Shown: one piece after another, positions 9,742-18,689 of the stretch
How the letters are laid out: every line of letters begins with the position of its first letter
Position numbering within the stretch: position 1 is the stretch's first letter
Assembly (NCBI RefSeq): GCF_014288115.1
Contig: NZ_JACOOK010000002.1
Coordinates: 248,001-312,000 of the forward strand
Source of the DNA: Alistipes_A hominis
GTDB lineage: Bacteria; Bacteroidota; Bacteroidia; Bacteroidales; Rikenellaceae
DNA: 64,000 nucleotides
Direction: 5' to 3'
Notes under the pieces: generated by a model
Databases searched by the model: none
Told to the model about the DNA's origin: nothing
The model's input: the letters and a program-made list of their open reading frames with translations, nothing else
Made by a program: the position numbers and the translations under genes

Positions 9742-11565
9742 TTAGCGATTCTGCCCGGCACGCTCGTCGTAAACAAAATTGAACCGGCCGCCCGGGGCCG
9801 CATCGCCGTTCACGTAAAAATCCATGATATTCCCCTCTTCCTGCATGTTGTCGCTCCATTTGAATTCGATGTTCAGCGACTTTCCGAACTCACCGAGCAA
9901 CGAACGCGGTATCCGAATCTCCATCCGGTTGCCGTCGACGGCATAATCCGCCTCCGCGGCGCGCTCCCAATTCCAGCCGTCGCCGCTATGGCGGGACAAT
10001 ACGGATTTGCCGTCCTGCGGCTTTTCGTAGTTCAGCACGAAATCGTACCCCTCCCATCCGGTCGCTTTGTCACGGTCGACGTCAATGAACAGCATCATCC
10101 AGTTGCGGTCGGTCGACGGGGTCAGCTTATCGGCGGTTTCGACGTAAAAATAAACGTACCTGCGATCGCGGGCCACTTTCGCGTCCACGATGTCGTTGCG
10201 CCCGGTCGTATTGGTATAAAACATGTTCGCATGACCTTTGTGATTCCGGTGCATCGTATTGCCCGGATAATGCCTGAAATCGGGCGATACGCCGTCCCAA
10301 CCGTCGAAACGGCCGATCCGGAAGCTCCGGGGCTGCGACACCGCCTGCGACTCCGAAACGCCCTTGTAACGGCGGATATTGTCGACCAACTGGATGTAAT
10401 AGGCATCGCCCTTATCGCCCCACGCCTTGACCGGTTCGATATCGCGGCTGCGTTCCCAGTCGAACTGATCGGGGAATGCAAACGGATAATAGGGGCGGGC
10501 GGGATGCCAGCCGATGTGCTTCCCGGCGATGAATTCGTTCCAGCCGGTAACGAAAATCAGGTCGGGATCGCACTGCAGCGCATAATCCCACTGCTCCTGG
10601 ATATTCAATCCGTACAGGTAGGCATCCTCGCGGGTATCCTGCCCGCGCTGTTGGGTATAACTGCGCCCGTAAGTTCCCGGCGCATTGAAAGCACAGCAGT
10701 GGCCGCCGCTGGCATCGTTCGCATTTTGCGCCACGCAGACCACCATCTCTTCGCAGCCGCCGTCCGGACGTTCGACAAACTTATGCTGCGGATAGGTTTC
10801 GAGCCAACCCCACTGGTCGGGACGCCCGGGGCCGTCCACGATGTCGGGTTGACCGGGACGGAACGTGAAAAAATCGCGGATCGCCCGGTCTTCGGGCGAA
10901 TCGGTCAGGTTGTCCGGATAAGCCATGATACAGGGTTTGCCGTGCAGGTAAAACCAAAGGTTTTCGGCCCGGCCCGGCTTGTAAATATCCTCATAAAGCT
11001 GGCGCAGCGAAACGAGCGACCAATCCACAGGCCCGAACGGCAGCATGAACGCAATCTTCGGCACATTCACGCCGTCCCCCTGCGCCTTCGTCCAGACGTC
11101 GATCAATACGTCGTACGAAGATTTCCAGGTAAGGGAAGCGTTCGTACAGTCGAAAAACACGACGTCCACACCGGCATCGGCCAGCATTTCGGCATGTTTG
11201 CGCAGCACCCACGGGTCGGTCGTCTTGTAATACCCCAGCAGCGGCTCGTCCCAGAAATAAGAATTTCCGCCGATATCCCAGGCGGGGTGGTCGTAATCGT
11301 CGATCGCCTCGGGATGTTCGCGGAGAATCTGCGTAATGTTGCCGATCCGCCGGTAGTCGGTAATCGGACTGGTGTGCCACGTCCAGTAAAACATCGCCAC
11401 TTTGCGGTCGTCTCTGCGGGCGCGGGTCTGTTCCCGCCCGGGCAAAGCGCGGCCGAGACCGTCCGTCGCGGCCCACTGGTCGCTCTCGACCGCCTGTGCG
11501 GACGACCTTTCCGACCAAAAAACCAGAGCGGCCGCCACGATACTTATAAAAAATAATTTTCTCAT
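9742..11565 (-). CDS. Secreted GH99/GH71-like glycosidase with CBM9-like domain, copy 5 (diverged, inverted)
   Basis: A 607-residue protein with a signal peptide ending about SSAQ at residue 24. It has the same two-domain layout as the tandem copies: MFYWTWHTS, DPWVLRKHAEMLADAGVD, VFFDCTN and FVTGWNEFIAGK in the barrel, and GNTMHRNHKGH, RNWMMLFIDVDRDK and MDFYVNGDAAPGGRFN in the CBM9-like domain. It is clearly older than the tandem set, with many substitutions, a different N-terminal linker (LPGREQTRARR) and no shared identical segment. It lies downstream of an MFS sugar transporter, with a hairpin in the 77-bp gap, so it may be partly co-transcribed with the transporter, epimerase and nucleotidyltransferase genes. 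Confidence 0.85.
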   Translation of the reverse strand: MRKLFFISIVAAALVFWSERSSAQAVESDQWAATDGLGRALPGREQTRARRDDRKVAMFYWTWHTSPITDYRRIGNITQILREHPEAIDDYDHPAWDIGGNSYFWDEPLLGYYKTTDPWVLRKHAEMLADAGVDVVFFDCTNASLTWKSSYDVLIDVWTKAQGDGVNVPKIAFMLPFGPVDWSLVSLRQLYEDIYKPGRAENLWFYLHGKPCIMAYPDNLTDSPEDRAIRDFFTFRPGQPDIVDGPGRPDQWGWLETYPQHKFVERPDGGCEEMVVCVAQNANDASGGHCCAFNAPGTYGRSYTQQRGQDTREDAYLYGLNIQEQWDYALQCDPDLIFVTGWNEFIAGKHIGWHPARPYYPFAFPDQFDWERSRDIEPVKAWGDKGDAYYIQLVDNIRRYKGVSESQAVSQPRSFRIGRFDGWDGVSPDFRHYPGNTMHRNHKGHANMFYTNTTGRNDIVDAKVARDRRYVYFYVETADKLTPSTDRNWMMLFIDVDRDKATGWEGYDFVLNYEKPQDGKSVLSRHSGDGWNWERAAEADYAVDGNRMEIRIPRSLLGEFGKSLNIEFKWSDNMQEEGNIMDFYVNGDAAPGGRFNFVYDERAGQNR

Positions 11566-11581
11566 CGTTCTCGAAAATAGC

Positions 11582-11605
11582 GGAGGGCGGCTATGGCCGC
11601 CCTCC
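11582..11605. terminator. Hairpin between sugar transporter and glycosidase copy 5
   Basis: A perfect 10-bp GC-rich stem (11582-11591 with 11596-11605) with a 4-base loop. The T-rich tail is strong on the plus strand and weak on the minus strand, the strand on which both flanking genes are read. It may be an attenuator or an mRNA-stabilising end rather than a full terminator. Confidence 0.55.
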
Positions 11606-11642
11606 CGATTTTACTTTTTTTAAATATCTCCGGACAGCGGAA

Positions 11643-12923
11643 TTATTCGACCGGAATGTCCTTGTTCACGTTTCTGGAACCGACTTGGGCGTAATACAGG
11701 ATGTAAGCCAGAGCGACGATAATCACCCAGAAACTGGCCAGGTAACCGAAACCGTCTGCAACGGCGCCCTGGATCAACGGCAGAACACCACCGCCGCATA
11801 CCATCACCATGAAAATGCCGGACGCGGCGGCCGTATATTTACCCAGCCCCTCGACGGCCAGGTTGAAAATATTACCCCACATCACCGAGGTGCACAACCC
11901 GCAAAGGATCATCAACATGATACCGATCGGCACTTCAGCCAGACCGAACGAGATATCGGATTTGAACACCGGCATGTTGACCGTCGTCGACAGCGGCAGG
12001 AAGATCGCCAGCAGGATCAGCAGGATGCCCAGCGAAGAAACGAACGTCAGCATGGATTTGCTGGAAAATTTCGCACCCAGCGACGCGCCGGTCAAACGGC
12101 CGATCAGCATCAGGAACCAGTAGGTTCCGGCGATCGTCCCGGCGACCGTCGTATCGATAGCGAGACCGCCCTTATCGACGCTCTGCGTCATAAACAGGTT
12201 CGCAAAGTTGGCGATCCCTACTTCGACGCCCACGTAAAAGAAAATCGCCAGCGTTCCGAGAACGAAATGGCGGAACGAAAACGGACTGTGTTTCTCTTTT
12301 TCCTTTTTCGCGGTCACCAGATGCGGTTCCGGAATCTTCACGAACGAAAGTACGATAAACGCCAGCGCGAAAATTCCCATCGCCAGGAAAAGCGCCGGGT
12401 TGGCCTTGCTGATCGAGGCGCTGTATACGTCGCCCATCAGGTAGCCGACCAGCACCGGTACGATCGTAGCACCGATCGAGTTGCACGAACCGCCGAACTG
12501 CACCAGCTGGTTCCCGCGATTACCTCCGCCCCCGAGCGTATTGAGCATCGGGTTTACCACGGCGTTCAGCATACACATCGAAAAACCGGATACGAAAGCG
12601 CCGATCAGATAGACGGTAAAACTTTCGACCTGTCCGGACAGGAAAGAAATCCCTACGCCGACGAAACCGACGACAATGGCCGTAAGAGCCGTCTTCTTAT
12701 AACCGATGCGTTGCAGCATGATACCCGCCGGAATACCCATGCAGGCGTAAGCGATGAAGTTGGCGAAGTTTCCCAACTGCGACATCCAGTTCGGTACCTG
12801 GAACTGTTCCTTCACGATAATGCCCATCGGGTTCTGAAGCCCCGTAACGAACGCGATCATGAAGAAGAGCGCGAACATCATCGCTATCGGCAATGCGTAA
12901 CTCTTTTGTTTAGTTGATTCCAT
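11643..12923 (-). CDS. FucP/GluP-type sugar:H+ symporter (MFS)
   Basis: A 426-residue hydrophobic protein with about 12 membrane segments. The block VNPMLNTLGGGGNRGNQLVQ and the N-terminal LQNPMGIIVKEQFQVP are typical of the FucP/GluP branch of the major facilitator superfamily, which imports monosaccharides such as L-fucose, glucose or galactose across the inner membrane. It starts 36 bp after galM on the same strand. With the epimerase and a sugar nucleotidyltransferase upstream and a secreted glycosidase downstream, it probably takes up the monosaccharide released by these enzymes. Substrate not readable from sequence. Confidence 0.85.
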   Translation of the reverse strand: MESTKQKSYALPIAMMFALFFMIAFVTGLQNPMGIIVKEQFQVPNWMSQLGNFANFIAYACMGIPAGIMLQRIGYKKTALTAIVVGFVGVGISFLSGQVESFTVYLIGAFVSGFSMCMLNAVVNPMLNTLGGGGNRGNQLVQFGGSCNSIGATIVPVLVGYLMGDVYSASISKANPALFLAMGIFALAFIVLSFVKIPEPHLVTAKKEKEKHSPFSFRHFVLGTLAIFFYVGVEVGIANFANLFMTQSVDKGGLAIDTTVAGTIAGTYWFLMLIGRLTGASLGAKFSSKSMLTFVSSLGILLILLAIFLPLSTTVNMPVFKSDISFGLAEVPIGIMLMILCGLCTSVMWGNIFNLAVEGLGKYTAAASGIFMVMVCGGGVLPLIQGAVADGFGYLASFWVIIVALAYILYYAQVGSRNVNKDIPVE

Positions 12924-12959
12924 CCTTATCTATTTTAGGTTAATAATTGGCTCTGCGGA

Positions 12960-14024
12960 TTAATTCGCATCCGTTTCGAAACGGAAGACGATTTTCTCGT
13001 TATAGATCTCCCCGGGACGCAATACGGTCGACGGAAAGCCGGGGCAGTTCGGACTGTTCGGATAGGCCTGGCACTCGATCGCCACGCCGGCGCGGCGCCC
13101 GTACGGATGGCCGCTGATACTTTGCGGACAGCCTTCCAGATAGTTTCCGGCATAGATATGGATCGACGGCTGGGTCGTCCGGATCCGCATCCGCCGTCCG
13201 CTCTGCGGGTCGTACAGCACGCCCGCTTCGGAAAGTTTTCCCTTTTCATACCCGTCGATCGCCCAGCTCTGGTCGTAACCGGAACCGAAACGCAGCGGTT
13301 CGTAATCGGCGTCGATCTCCGCGGACAGCGCTTTCGGTTCGCTGAAATCCATCGGCGTGCCTTTCACGTCGACCAACTCGCCGGTACAGACGCAGTCGGC
13401 GTCGTAGCGCAAGTATTTCGATCCGTTGATCTGAAGCAACTGATCCATCGCGCCCGGCCGATCCTCGCCTTTGAGGTTAAAATAGGAGTGATTCGTAAGG
13501 TTGATAATAGTAGGAGCGGTCGTCTTGGCGTAATAGGTAATCTCCAGCTCGCAATCGTCGCTCCAGTCGTAAACGACCTCGGCGTTCAGGTCGCCCGGAT
13601 ACCCCTGGTCGCCGTCGGGACTGAACAGCGAGAAAACGACCCGGTCGGTCTCCACGCGGCTCTCCCAAATTTTGTTCGCAAAGCCGTTGATGCCGCCGCC
13701 GTGCGTATGGTGCCGCCCTTCGGAGCAGTTCGCCGACAATCGGTATTCCACACCGTCCAACGTAAATTTCGCTCCCCGGATCCGGTTGGCGAACCGGCCG
13801 ACCGTTTTCCCCATGCACGGCCCGTCGCCGAAATAACTTTTGAAATCGTCGTAACCGAGGGCCACGTTCGCGAGCCGGCCGTCCCGGTCGGGAACCTCCA
13901 CCGATACGACCGTCGCGCCGATATTGGTCAACTTCACGGATGCGCCGCCCGCATTGGTCATCTTGTAAAGGACGATCGCTTCGCCTTCGGCGGTAAAACC
14001 CCAGATATTCTGTTCTATTTCCAT
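12960..14024 (-). CDS. galM: Aldose 1-epimerase (mutarotase)
   Basis: A 354-residue protein of usual length for GalM. Motifs include GKTVGRFANRIRGAKF, the catalytic-region HTHGGGINGFANK, NLTNHSYFNL and YAGNYLEG. It interconverts the alpha and beta anomers of aldoses such as galactose or glucose. There is no signal peptide (it begins MEIEQNIWG), so it should be cytoplasmic. It sits 22 bp after the nucleotidyltransferase gene and 36 bp before the transporter, indicating one operon for uptake and first processing of a sugar. Confidence 0.92.
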   Translation of the reverse strand: MEIEQNIWGFTAEGEAIVLYKMTNAGGASVKLTNIGATVVSVEVPDRDGRLANVALGYDDFKSYFGDGPCMGKTVGRFANRIRGAKFTLDGVEYRLSANCSEGRHHTHGGGINGFANKIWESRVETDRVVFSLFSPDGDQGYPGDLNAEVVYDWSDDCELEITYYAKTTAPTIINLTNHSYFNLKGEDRPGAMDQLLQINGSKYLRYDADCVCTGELVDVKGTPMDFSEPKALSAEIDADYEPLRFGSGYDQSWAIDGYEKGKLSEAGVLYDPQSGRRMRIRTTQPSIHIYAGNYLEGCPQSISGHPYGRRAGVAIECQAYPNSPNCPGFPSTVLRPGEIYNEKIVFRFETDAN

Positions 14025-14046
14025 CGTTTCGAGCGCTTTTGCGGGA

Positions 14047-14961
14047 CTATGCCCAGAGTTTGTCGGGATAAACCCCGGCGGCGATCAACTTGCGGATCCG
14101 TTCGACGACGGCCGGGCGGTCTTCCTTGTAGGTTACGCCGAACCACTGGGCCGCGCTGTGCAGCACCCGCAACTGAGCCTTTCCGTCGGCAACCAATTTA
14201 TTGACCATCGTCGGAATGTAAAATTCGGATTTCGGATTCCCGATATTGTCTTTCAGGTAGGCGCTGAAAAAATCTTCGGAATATTTGAAATAATCGGGCG
14301 TAAAACCGAACATGTTCATCGATACCAGCGTATCCCCGGCCAGCGGGAACACATTGCCCTTTTCGTCCTCGTAAACGATCTTGTCTTCGCGGCGCTCGAT
14401 CTTCGTCCGCTCGACCATCGAGGTCAGGTTGCCGTTGCTATCGACGCTGCAGATGCCGCGCGATACGGACCCATAATCGGACAGCGTGTTTTTCAGTTCG
14501 TAACCGACCATGCAGTAATGGTTGCGCTGCGCGGCCACGCTGCGTAGGTAATCCGCGATGGTCTTATAAGCTTCCGCCCCGTAAAAGTCGTCGGCGTTGA
14601 TCACGGCGAAAGGCTCCTCGCGGATCGTATCGGCGGCCATCATCACCGCATGGTTCGTCCCCCACGGCTTTACGCGGTCGGCGGGCACCGTAAACCCGGC
14701 CGGCAATTTATCCAGTTCCTGAAAAACGAAATCGATCTCGATCTTACCTCCGAAACGTTCCGGCGTGAACATCTCCCGGAACTCCTTTTCGAACAGGTGA
14801 CGGATCACGAAAACCACGCGGCCGAATCCGGCGCGGATGGCATCGTAGATCGAATAGTCGATAATAGCCTCTCCGCCCGGCCCCACGCCGTCCATCTGTT
14901 TCAACGAACCGTACCGGGATCCCATTCCCGCAGCCAATACCAAAAGTGTAGGTTTTACCAT
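14047..14961 (-). CDS. Sugar-phosphate nucleotidyltransferase family protein
   Basis: A 304-residue protein whose N-terminus LVLAAGMGSRYGSLKQMD is the nucleotide-binding signature of NTP-transferase (GT-A fold) enzymes. Further motifs are GGEAIIDYSIYDA and FAVINADDFYG, which carries the metal-binding Asp residues. Such proteins make NDP-sugars from sugar phosphates. It lacks the left-handed helix domain of GlmU-type enzymes. It is first in a minus-strand operon with galM and an MFS transporter, which suggests the imported sugar enters nucleotide-sugar metabolism. The exact substrate is open. Confidence 0.75.
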   Translation of the reverse strand: MVKPTLLVLAAGMGSRYGSLKQMDGVGPGGEAIIDYSIYDAIRAGFGRVVFVIRHLFEKEFREMFTPERFGGKIEIDFVFQELDKLPAGFTVPADRVKPWGTNHAVMMAADTIREEPFAVINADDFYGAEAYKTIADYLRSVAAQRNHYCMVGYELKNTLSDYGSVSRGICSVDSNGNLTSMVERTKIERREDKIVYEDEKGNVFPLAGDTLVSMNMFGFTPDYFKYSEDFFSAYLKDNIGNPKSEFYIPTMVNKLVADGKAQLRVLHSAAQWFGVTYKEDRPAVVERIRKLIAAGVYPDKLWA

Positions 14962-15081
14962 GTTTTTGTCGTCTTTTTAAATCTTCGTTTCGGCCGCGGA
15001 CGCATCGTCCCGCATCGGAAATACCGCCGCCCCGGATCGGAAAACAGGACGGAAAGCGGGTATCCGCGTCCAAACGCTACG

Positions 15082-15111
15082 CAAATTTACACTTTATAAC
15101 TTATTTTCAAA
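15082..15111 (-). promoter_or_regulatory. Bacteroidetes-type promoter for the nucleotidyltransferase-galM-transporter operon
   Basis: On the minus strand the -7 element TAAATTTG (15089-15082) lies 18 bases downstream of a TTTG (15111-15108), which fits the Bacteroidetes sigma-ABfr pattern. The leader would be about 115 bases to the start at 14961. Confidence 0.7.
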
Positions 15112-15191
15112 ATCGATTCCTCCGAAAAAACCGTCTGTCAAATAATCTTTGATATATTTTCCCCGTTCTGTCATTACCCGAGGGAAATTAT

Positions 15192-15199
15192 TATCTTTG
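15192..15199 (+). promoter_or_regulatory. -7 element (TATCTTTG) of the M23-like gene
   Basis: Matches TAnnTTTG. Transcription would start near 15206, which leaves almost no leader before the ATG at 15211 and supports the ATG at 15226 as the real start. No good -33 element is seen. Confidence 0.6.
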
Positions 15200-15225
15200 T
15201 AAGTCGAATTATGCATAAAAGTTCC

Positions 15226-16101
15226 ATGAACTTCAAAACGAGCGTTTCATACTTCATACGGAACCTGCGCGAGAAGCACCGTCTCAGCATCCGGAATCAG
15301 CATAACGATTCGGAGGTTTGGTATATGTATATCAGCCCGTTGAACCTACTGGCCGGCTTTCTGGCGCTGGTGCTGATCCTGTTTATCGTCATCACGATCA
15401 CCGTGGCCTACACGCCGGTGCTGGACCTGATTCCCGGTTATCCGGGCAACAAGTCGCGGACGATGTTGATCGAAAACATCATCCGGCTCGACTCGTTGGA
15501 ACAGGAAGTGCGCAATATGCAGATATACAGTGACAACATCGCGCTCATCATGGCGGGTAAGAATCCCGTCACGCGGAATAACGTGCAGAACTCCGATTCG
15601 CTGTCGAAGAAAAACGCGGCCGCTGCGGCTACCATCGTCGAAGATTCGCTGCTGCGCAGACAGATGGAGACTCCCGGCGGCATTTACAGCCTGAACGACC
15701 CGGACGCGGCGCGCAAGAACCTGCGTAGCGCGATGGAGCTCTATACGCCGGTCAAAGGAGTCGTCACCGAAAAATTCAGTCCGATCGACAACCGGTACGG
15801 AACGACGCTCGCCACCGCAGGCAACCAGCAGGTGATGGCGGTGATGGACGGAACGGTCGTCTCGTCGTCATGGACGCCCGAAGACGGCTTCGTGCTGTTC
15901 ATCCAGCACGGAGGCAATATGCTATCGGTTTACCGGCATAACACCAGCGTACTGAAAAAGGCGGGGGAACGCGTATCGAGCGGCGAGATCGTCGGTTACA
16001 CCGGCGGCGAAAAATCCGCAGGCGGCGGACAGAACCTGTTCGAGTTCGAACTGTGGCATAACGGAACGCCGATCGATCCGGAAGGATACATCGTTTTTTA
16101 A
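15226..16101 (+). CDS. Membrane-anchored M23/LytM-like protein with degenerate active site
   Basis: A 291-residue protein from this start; an ATG 15 bases upstream is in frame but too close to the predicted transcription start. One membrane segment (LLAGFLALVLILFIVITITV, about residues 40-60) is followed by a probable periplasmic helical region and a C-terminal M23 fold (PVKGVVTEKFSPIDNRYG, VMAVMDGTVVSS, GERVSSGEIVGYTG, FEFELWHNGTPIDPEGY). The first zinc ligands, normally H-x-G-x-D after the RYG strand, are absent, and the HxH motif reads YRHN. It is therefore probably a non-catalytic LytM regulator or scaffold of cell-wall hydrolases rather than an endopeptidase. dxr follows after 54 bp. Confidence 0.75.
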   Translation: MNFKTSVSYFIRNLREKHRLSIRNQHNDSEVWYMYISPLNLLAGFLALVLILFIVITITVAYTPVLDLIPGYPGNKSRTMLIENIIRLDSLEQEVRNMQIYSDNIALIMAGKNPVTRNNVQNSDSLSKKNAAAAATIVEDSLLRRQMETPGGIYSLNDPDAARKNLRSAMELYTPVKGVVTEKFSPIDNRYGTTLATAGNQQVMAVMDGTVVSSSWTPEDGFVLFIQHGGNMLSVYRHNTSVLKKAGERVSSGEIVGYTGGEKSAGGGQNLFEFELWHNGTPIDPEGYIVF

Positions 16102-16122
16102 ACTATTTTAAATGAAGACGAC

Positions 16123-16144
16123 GGAAAACCCGACACGGTTTTCC
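16123..16144. terminator. Short hairpin between M23-like gene and dxr
   Basis: An 8-bp perfect stem (16123-16130 with 16137-16144) with a 6-base loop, followed by CTTTAA. The weak T run makes it a poor terminator; it may only separate two transcripts partly. Confidence 0.4.
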
Positions 16145-16155
16145 CTTTAACGGAA

Positions 16156-17310
16156 ATGACACAAAGCAAACAGCGATTAGCCGTTCTCGGCTCGACCGGT
16201 TCGATCGGAACCCAGACGCTCGATATCGTCAGGCGATACGGCGACCGGTTCGAAATAACGACGCTGTCGGCCCACAGCAACTGGAAAAAGTTGGTCGAAC
16301 AGGCCGTCGAATTCACCCCCGACAACGTGGTGATCGCCGACAAAACTCATTATACCGCCGTGCGAGACGCGTTGGCGGACCATCCGGTCAAAGTATACGC
16401 GGGCAGCGATGCGCTCGAACAGGTCGTCTGCTCGGAACAGGTCGACACGGTCGTCATGGCCCTGGTCGGTTACAGCGGGCTGTTCCCGACGGTCAGCGCG
16501 CTGAAACACGGCAAAAAAGTCGCGCTGGCCAACAAGGAGTGCCTGGTCGTGGCCGGAGAGATCGTCACCAGGCTGTCCGCCGAACACCGGGCTCCGATCA
16601 TTCCGGTCGACTCGGAACATTCGGCCATTTTCCAATGCCTGACCGGCGAACATTCGGCGGTCGAAAAGGTGATCCTGACCGCATCCGGCGGCCCGTTCCT
16701 GCACCGCCCGGCCGAAGAACTCGAACGGGTCAGCGTCGAAGAGGCGTTGAACCACCCGAGCTGGTGCATGGGCGCGAAAGTCACGATCGACTCCGCCTCG
16801 CTGATGAACAAGGGTTTCGAGGTGATCGAAGCGCGCTGGCTGTTCGGACTGCGACCCGAACAGATCGACGTGGTCATCCACCCGCGCTCGGTAATCCACT
16901 CGATGGTACAGTTCGGCGACGGAGCCGTCAAAGCGCAAATCGGCACGCCGGACATGCACCTTCCGATCCAGTACGCGCTGACCTTTCCGCAGCGGTTGCC
17001 GCTGCAAGGCCCGCGGATCGACTTCTGTAAGTTGGGATGCCTCGAATTTTTCGAACCCGACCCGATGCGCTTCCCGAATCTCGCGCTGGCGTTCGAATGC
17101 CTGCGGCGCGGCGGCAATGCCGGAGCCGTACTGAACGCAGCGAACGAAGTGGCCGTAGCGGCATTCCTCGACCGGAAAATCCGCTTCACCGACATCGCCC
17201 GGATCAACGAAGAGACGCTCGGCCGGACGACGCTGCGCGAATGCGTTTCGCTGGAAGAGTACCGCCGCACCGATCGCGAAGCGCGGCAAACCGCCCTATC
17301 GATATTATAA
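16156..17310 (+). CDS. dxr: 1-deoxy-D-xylulose 5-phosphate reductoisomerase
   Basis: A 384-residue cytoplasmic enzyme of normal length. The NADPH-binding start LAVLGSTGSIGTQTLDI, the metal/substrate block IIPVDSEHSAIFQCL, the flexible-loop region containing SWCMGAKVTIDSASLMNKG, and the late PDPMRFPNLALAFE are all diagnostic. It converts DXP to 2-C-methyl-D-erythritol 4-phosphate in the non-mevalonate isoprenoid pathway. rseP starts 31 bp downstream, and dxr-rseP pairing is common in bacteria. Confidence 0.97.
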   Translation: MTQSKQRLAVLGSTGSIGTQTLDIVRRYGDRFEITTLSAHSNWKKLVEQAVEFTPDNVVIADKTHYTAVRDALADHPVKVYAGSDALEQVVCSEQVDTVVMALVGYSGLFPTVSALKHGKKVALANKECLVVAGEIVTRLSAEHRAPIIPVDSEHSAIFQCLTGEHSAVEKVILTASGGPFLHRPAEELERVSVEEALNHPSWCMGAKVTIDSASLMNKGFEVIEARWLFGLRPEQIDVVIHPRSVIHSMVQFGDGAVKAQIGTPDMHLPIQYALTFPQRLPLQGPRIDFCKLGCLEFFEPDPMRFPNLALAFECLRRGGNAGAVLNAANEVAVAAFLDRKIRFTDIARINEETLGRTTLRECVSLEEYRRTDREARQTALSIL

Positions 17311-17341
17311 ATTCAAAATACTCACGTTAGTACGATAAAAC

Positions 17342-18673
17342 ATGGACATTCTGATTAAAATTCTGCAATTCATACTCAGTTTCTCGCTGCTGGTCATCAT
17401 CCACGAATTCGGGCACTTCCTGTTCGCGCGGCTGTTCAAGACGCGCGTCGAAAAATTCTACCTGTTTTTCAACCCGTGGTTCTCGCTTTTCAAGTTCAAA
17501 AAGGGGGGCACCGAATACGGTATCGGCTGGATTCCGTTCGGCGGCTACGTGAAAATCGCCGGGATGATCGACGAGTCGATGGACACCGACCAGATGAAAC
17601 AACCCGTCCAACCGTACGAGTTCCGGGCGAAACCGGCCTGGCAGCGATTGCTGATTATGGTCGGCGGCGTGCTGATGAATATCCTGCTCGCCGTATTCAT
17701 CTACATCGGGATGAGCTATACGTGGGGAAAGACCTACCTCGACAACAAGGACGTCAAATACGGCTACGTCTACAACGATCTGGCCCGGGAAATGGGTTTC
17801 CGCAACGGCGATAAGATCGTCGACATCGACGGCGAAGCGGTCGAAGACGCCGGAGCGATCTGGCAGACGATCGTGATCGACCAGGCGAAAACCGTCACGG
17901 TCGACCGCGACGGACAGCGCGTCCGGATCGACATTCCGGAAGAAGCGATCGCCCAGTTGCTCAAATCGCCCGATTTCGCGACGGTACGGATCCCGTTCGT
18001 GGTCGGAGAGACGGTCGCCGGCGGTCCCGCCGCCCAGGCCGGACTGCTCGCCGGGGACACGCTGGTGTCGTTCAACGGCGAATCGATGCGCTACTTCGAC
18101 CAGTACCGCCAGGCTTTCGAGACGTACGCATCCGACACGGTCACACTGGGCGTGATGCGCGATTCGGCGGGAATCACGCGGCTGATTACCCTTCCGGTCA
18201 AAGTTTCCGAGAAAGGGACGATCGGCGTCTATCCGGTATCCCCGGCCAGCCTGCTCGCGCTGAGCACGCACCGGTACAATTTCTGGCAGGCGATCCCGGC
18301 CGGTATCCAGCGGACAGGCAGCGAGATCAGCAGCTACGCCAAGCAAATCAAACTGATGTTCACACCGAAGACCGAAGCCTACAAATCGCTGGGAGGCGTG
18401 ATCGCCATCGGCAACATCTTTCCGAACTACTGGAGCTGGGAACAGTTCTGGCGCATTACGGCGTTCCTGTCGGTCGTGCTGGCGGTTATGAACATCCTGC
18501 CGATCCCGGCGCTGGACGGCGGACACGTATTGTTCCTACTGGTCGAAGTAATCACCGGGCGACGACCGAGCGATAAATTCCTCGAACGGGCGCAACTCTT
18601 CGGCATCATCATCCTGTTCGCGCTGCTGATCTACGCGAACGGCAACGACATTTACCGCTTCTTCATCAAATAA
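17342..18673 (+). CDS. rseP: RIP metalloprotease RseP (site-2 protease)
   Basis: A 443-residue inner-membrane zinc protease. The metal motif HEFGH is at residues 21-25 in the first membrane segment, the second ligand motif is in LPIPALDGGHVLFLLVE near residue 395, and two PDZ-like parts (AAQAGLLAGDTLVSFNGE in the second) lie between. It cleaves membrane-embedded substrates, classically anti-sigma factors after a first periplasmic cut. An ECF sigma/anti-sigma pair lies at 35552-36879 and is a possible but unproven client. It sits between dxr and radA with short gaps (31 and 16 bp). Confidence 0.96.
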   Translation: MDILIKILQFILSFSLLVIIHEFGHFLFARLFKTRVEKFYLFFNPWFSLFKFKKGGTEYGIGWIPFGGYVKIAGMIDESMDTDQMKQPVQPYEFRAKPAWQRLLIMVGGVLMNILLAVFIYIGMSYTWGKTYLDNKDVKYGYVYNDLAREMGFRNGDKIVDIDGEAVEDAGAIWQTIVIDQAKTVTVDRDGQRVRIDIPEEAIAQLLKSPDFATVRIPFVVGETVAGGPAAQAGLLAGDTLVSFNGESMRYFDQYRQAFETYASDTVTLGVMRDSAGITRLITLPVKVSEKGTIGVYPVSPASLLALSTHRYNFWQAIPAGIQRTGSEISSYAKQIKLMFTPKTEAYKSLGGVIAIGNIFPNYWSWEQFWRITAFLSVVLAVMNILPIPALDGGHVLFLLVEVITGRRPSDKFLERAQLFGIIILFALLIYANGNDIYRFFIK

Positions 18674-18689
18674 ACCGTTCCGACCCGCG

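Noticed and set aside
9718..11556. 612-codon plus-strand frame opposite glycosidase copy 5
   Set aside because: It is a mirror of a well-supported minus-strand gene; GC-rich coding DNA often leaves the complementary frame open, and the translation shows no family motifs.
16112..16150. 12-codon leader frame before dxr
   Set aside because: Considered as an attenuator peptide, but it shows no regulatory codon run and overlaps a weak hairpin only; evidence is too thin.
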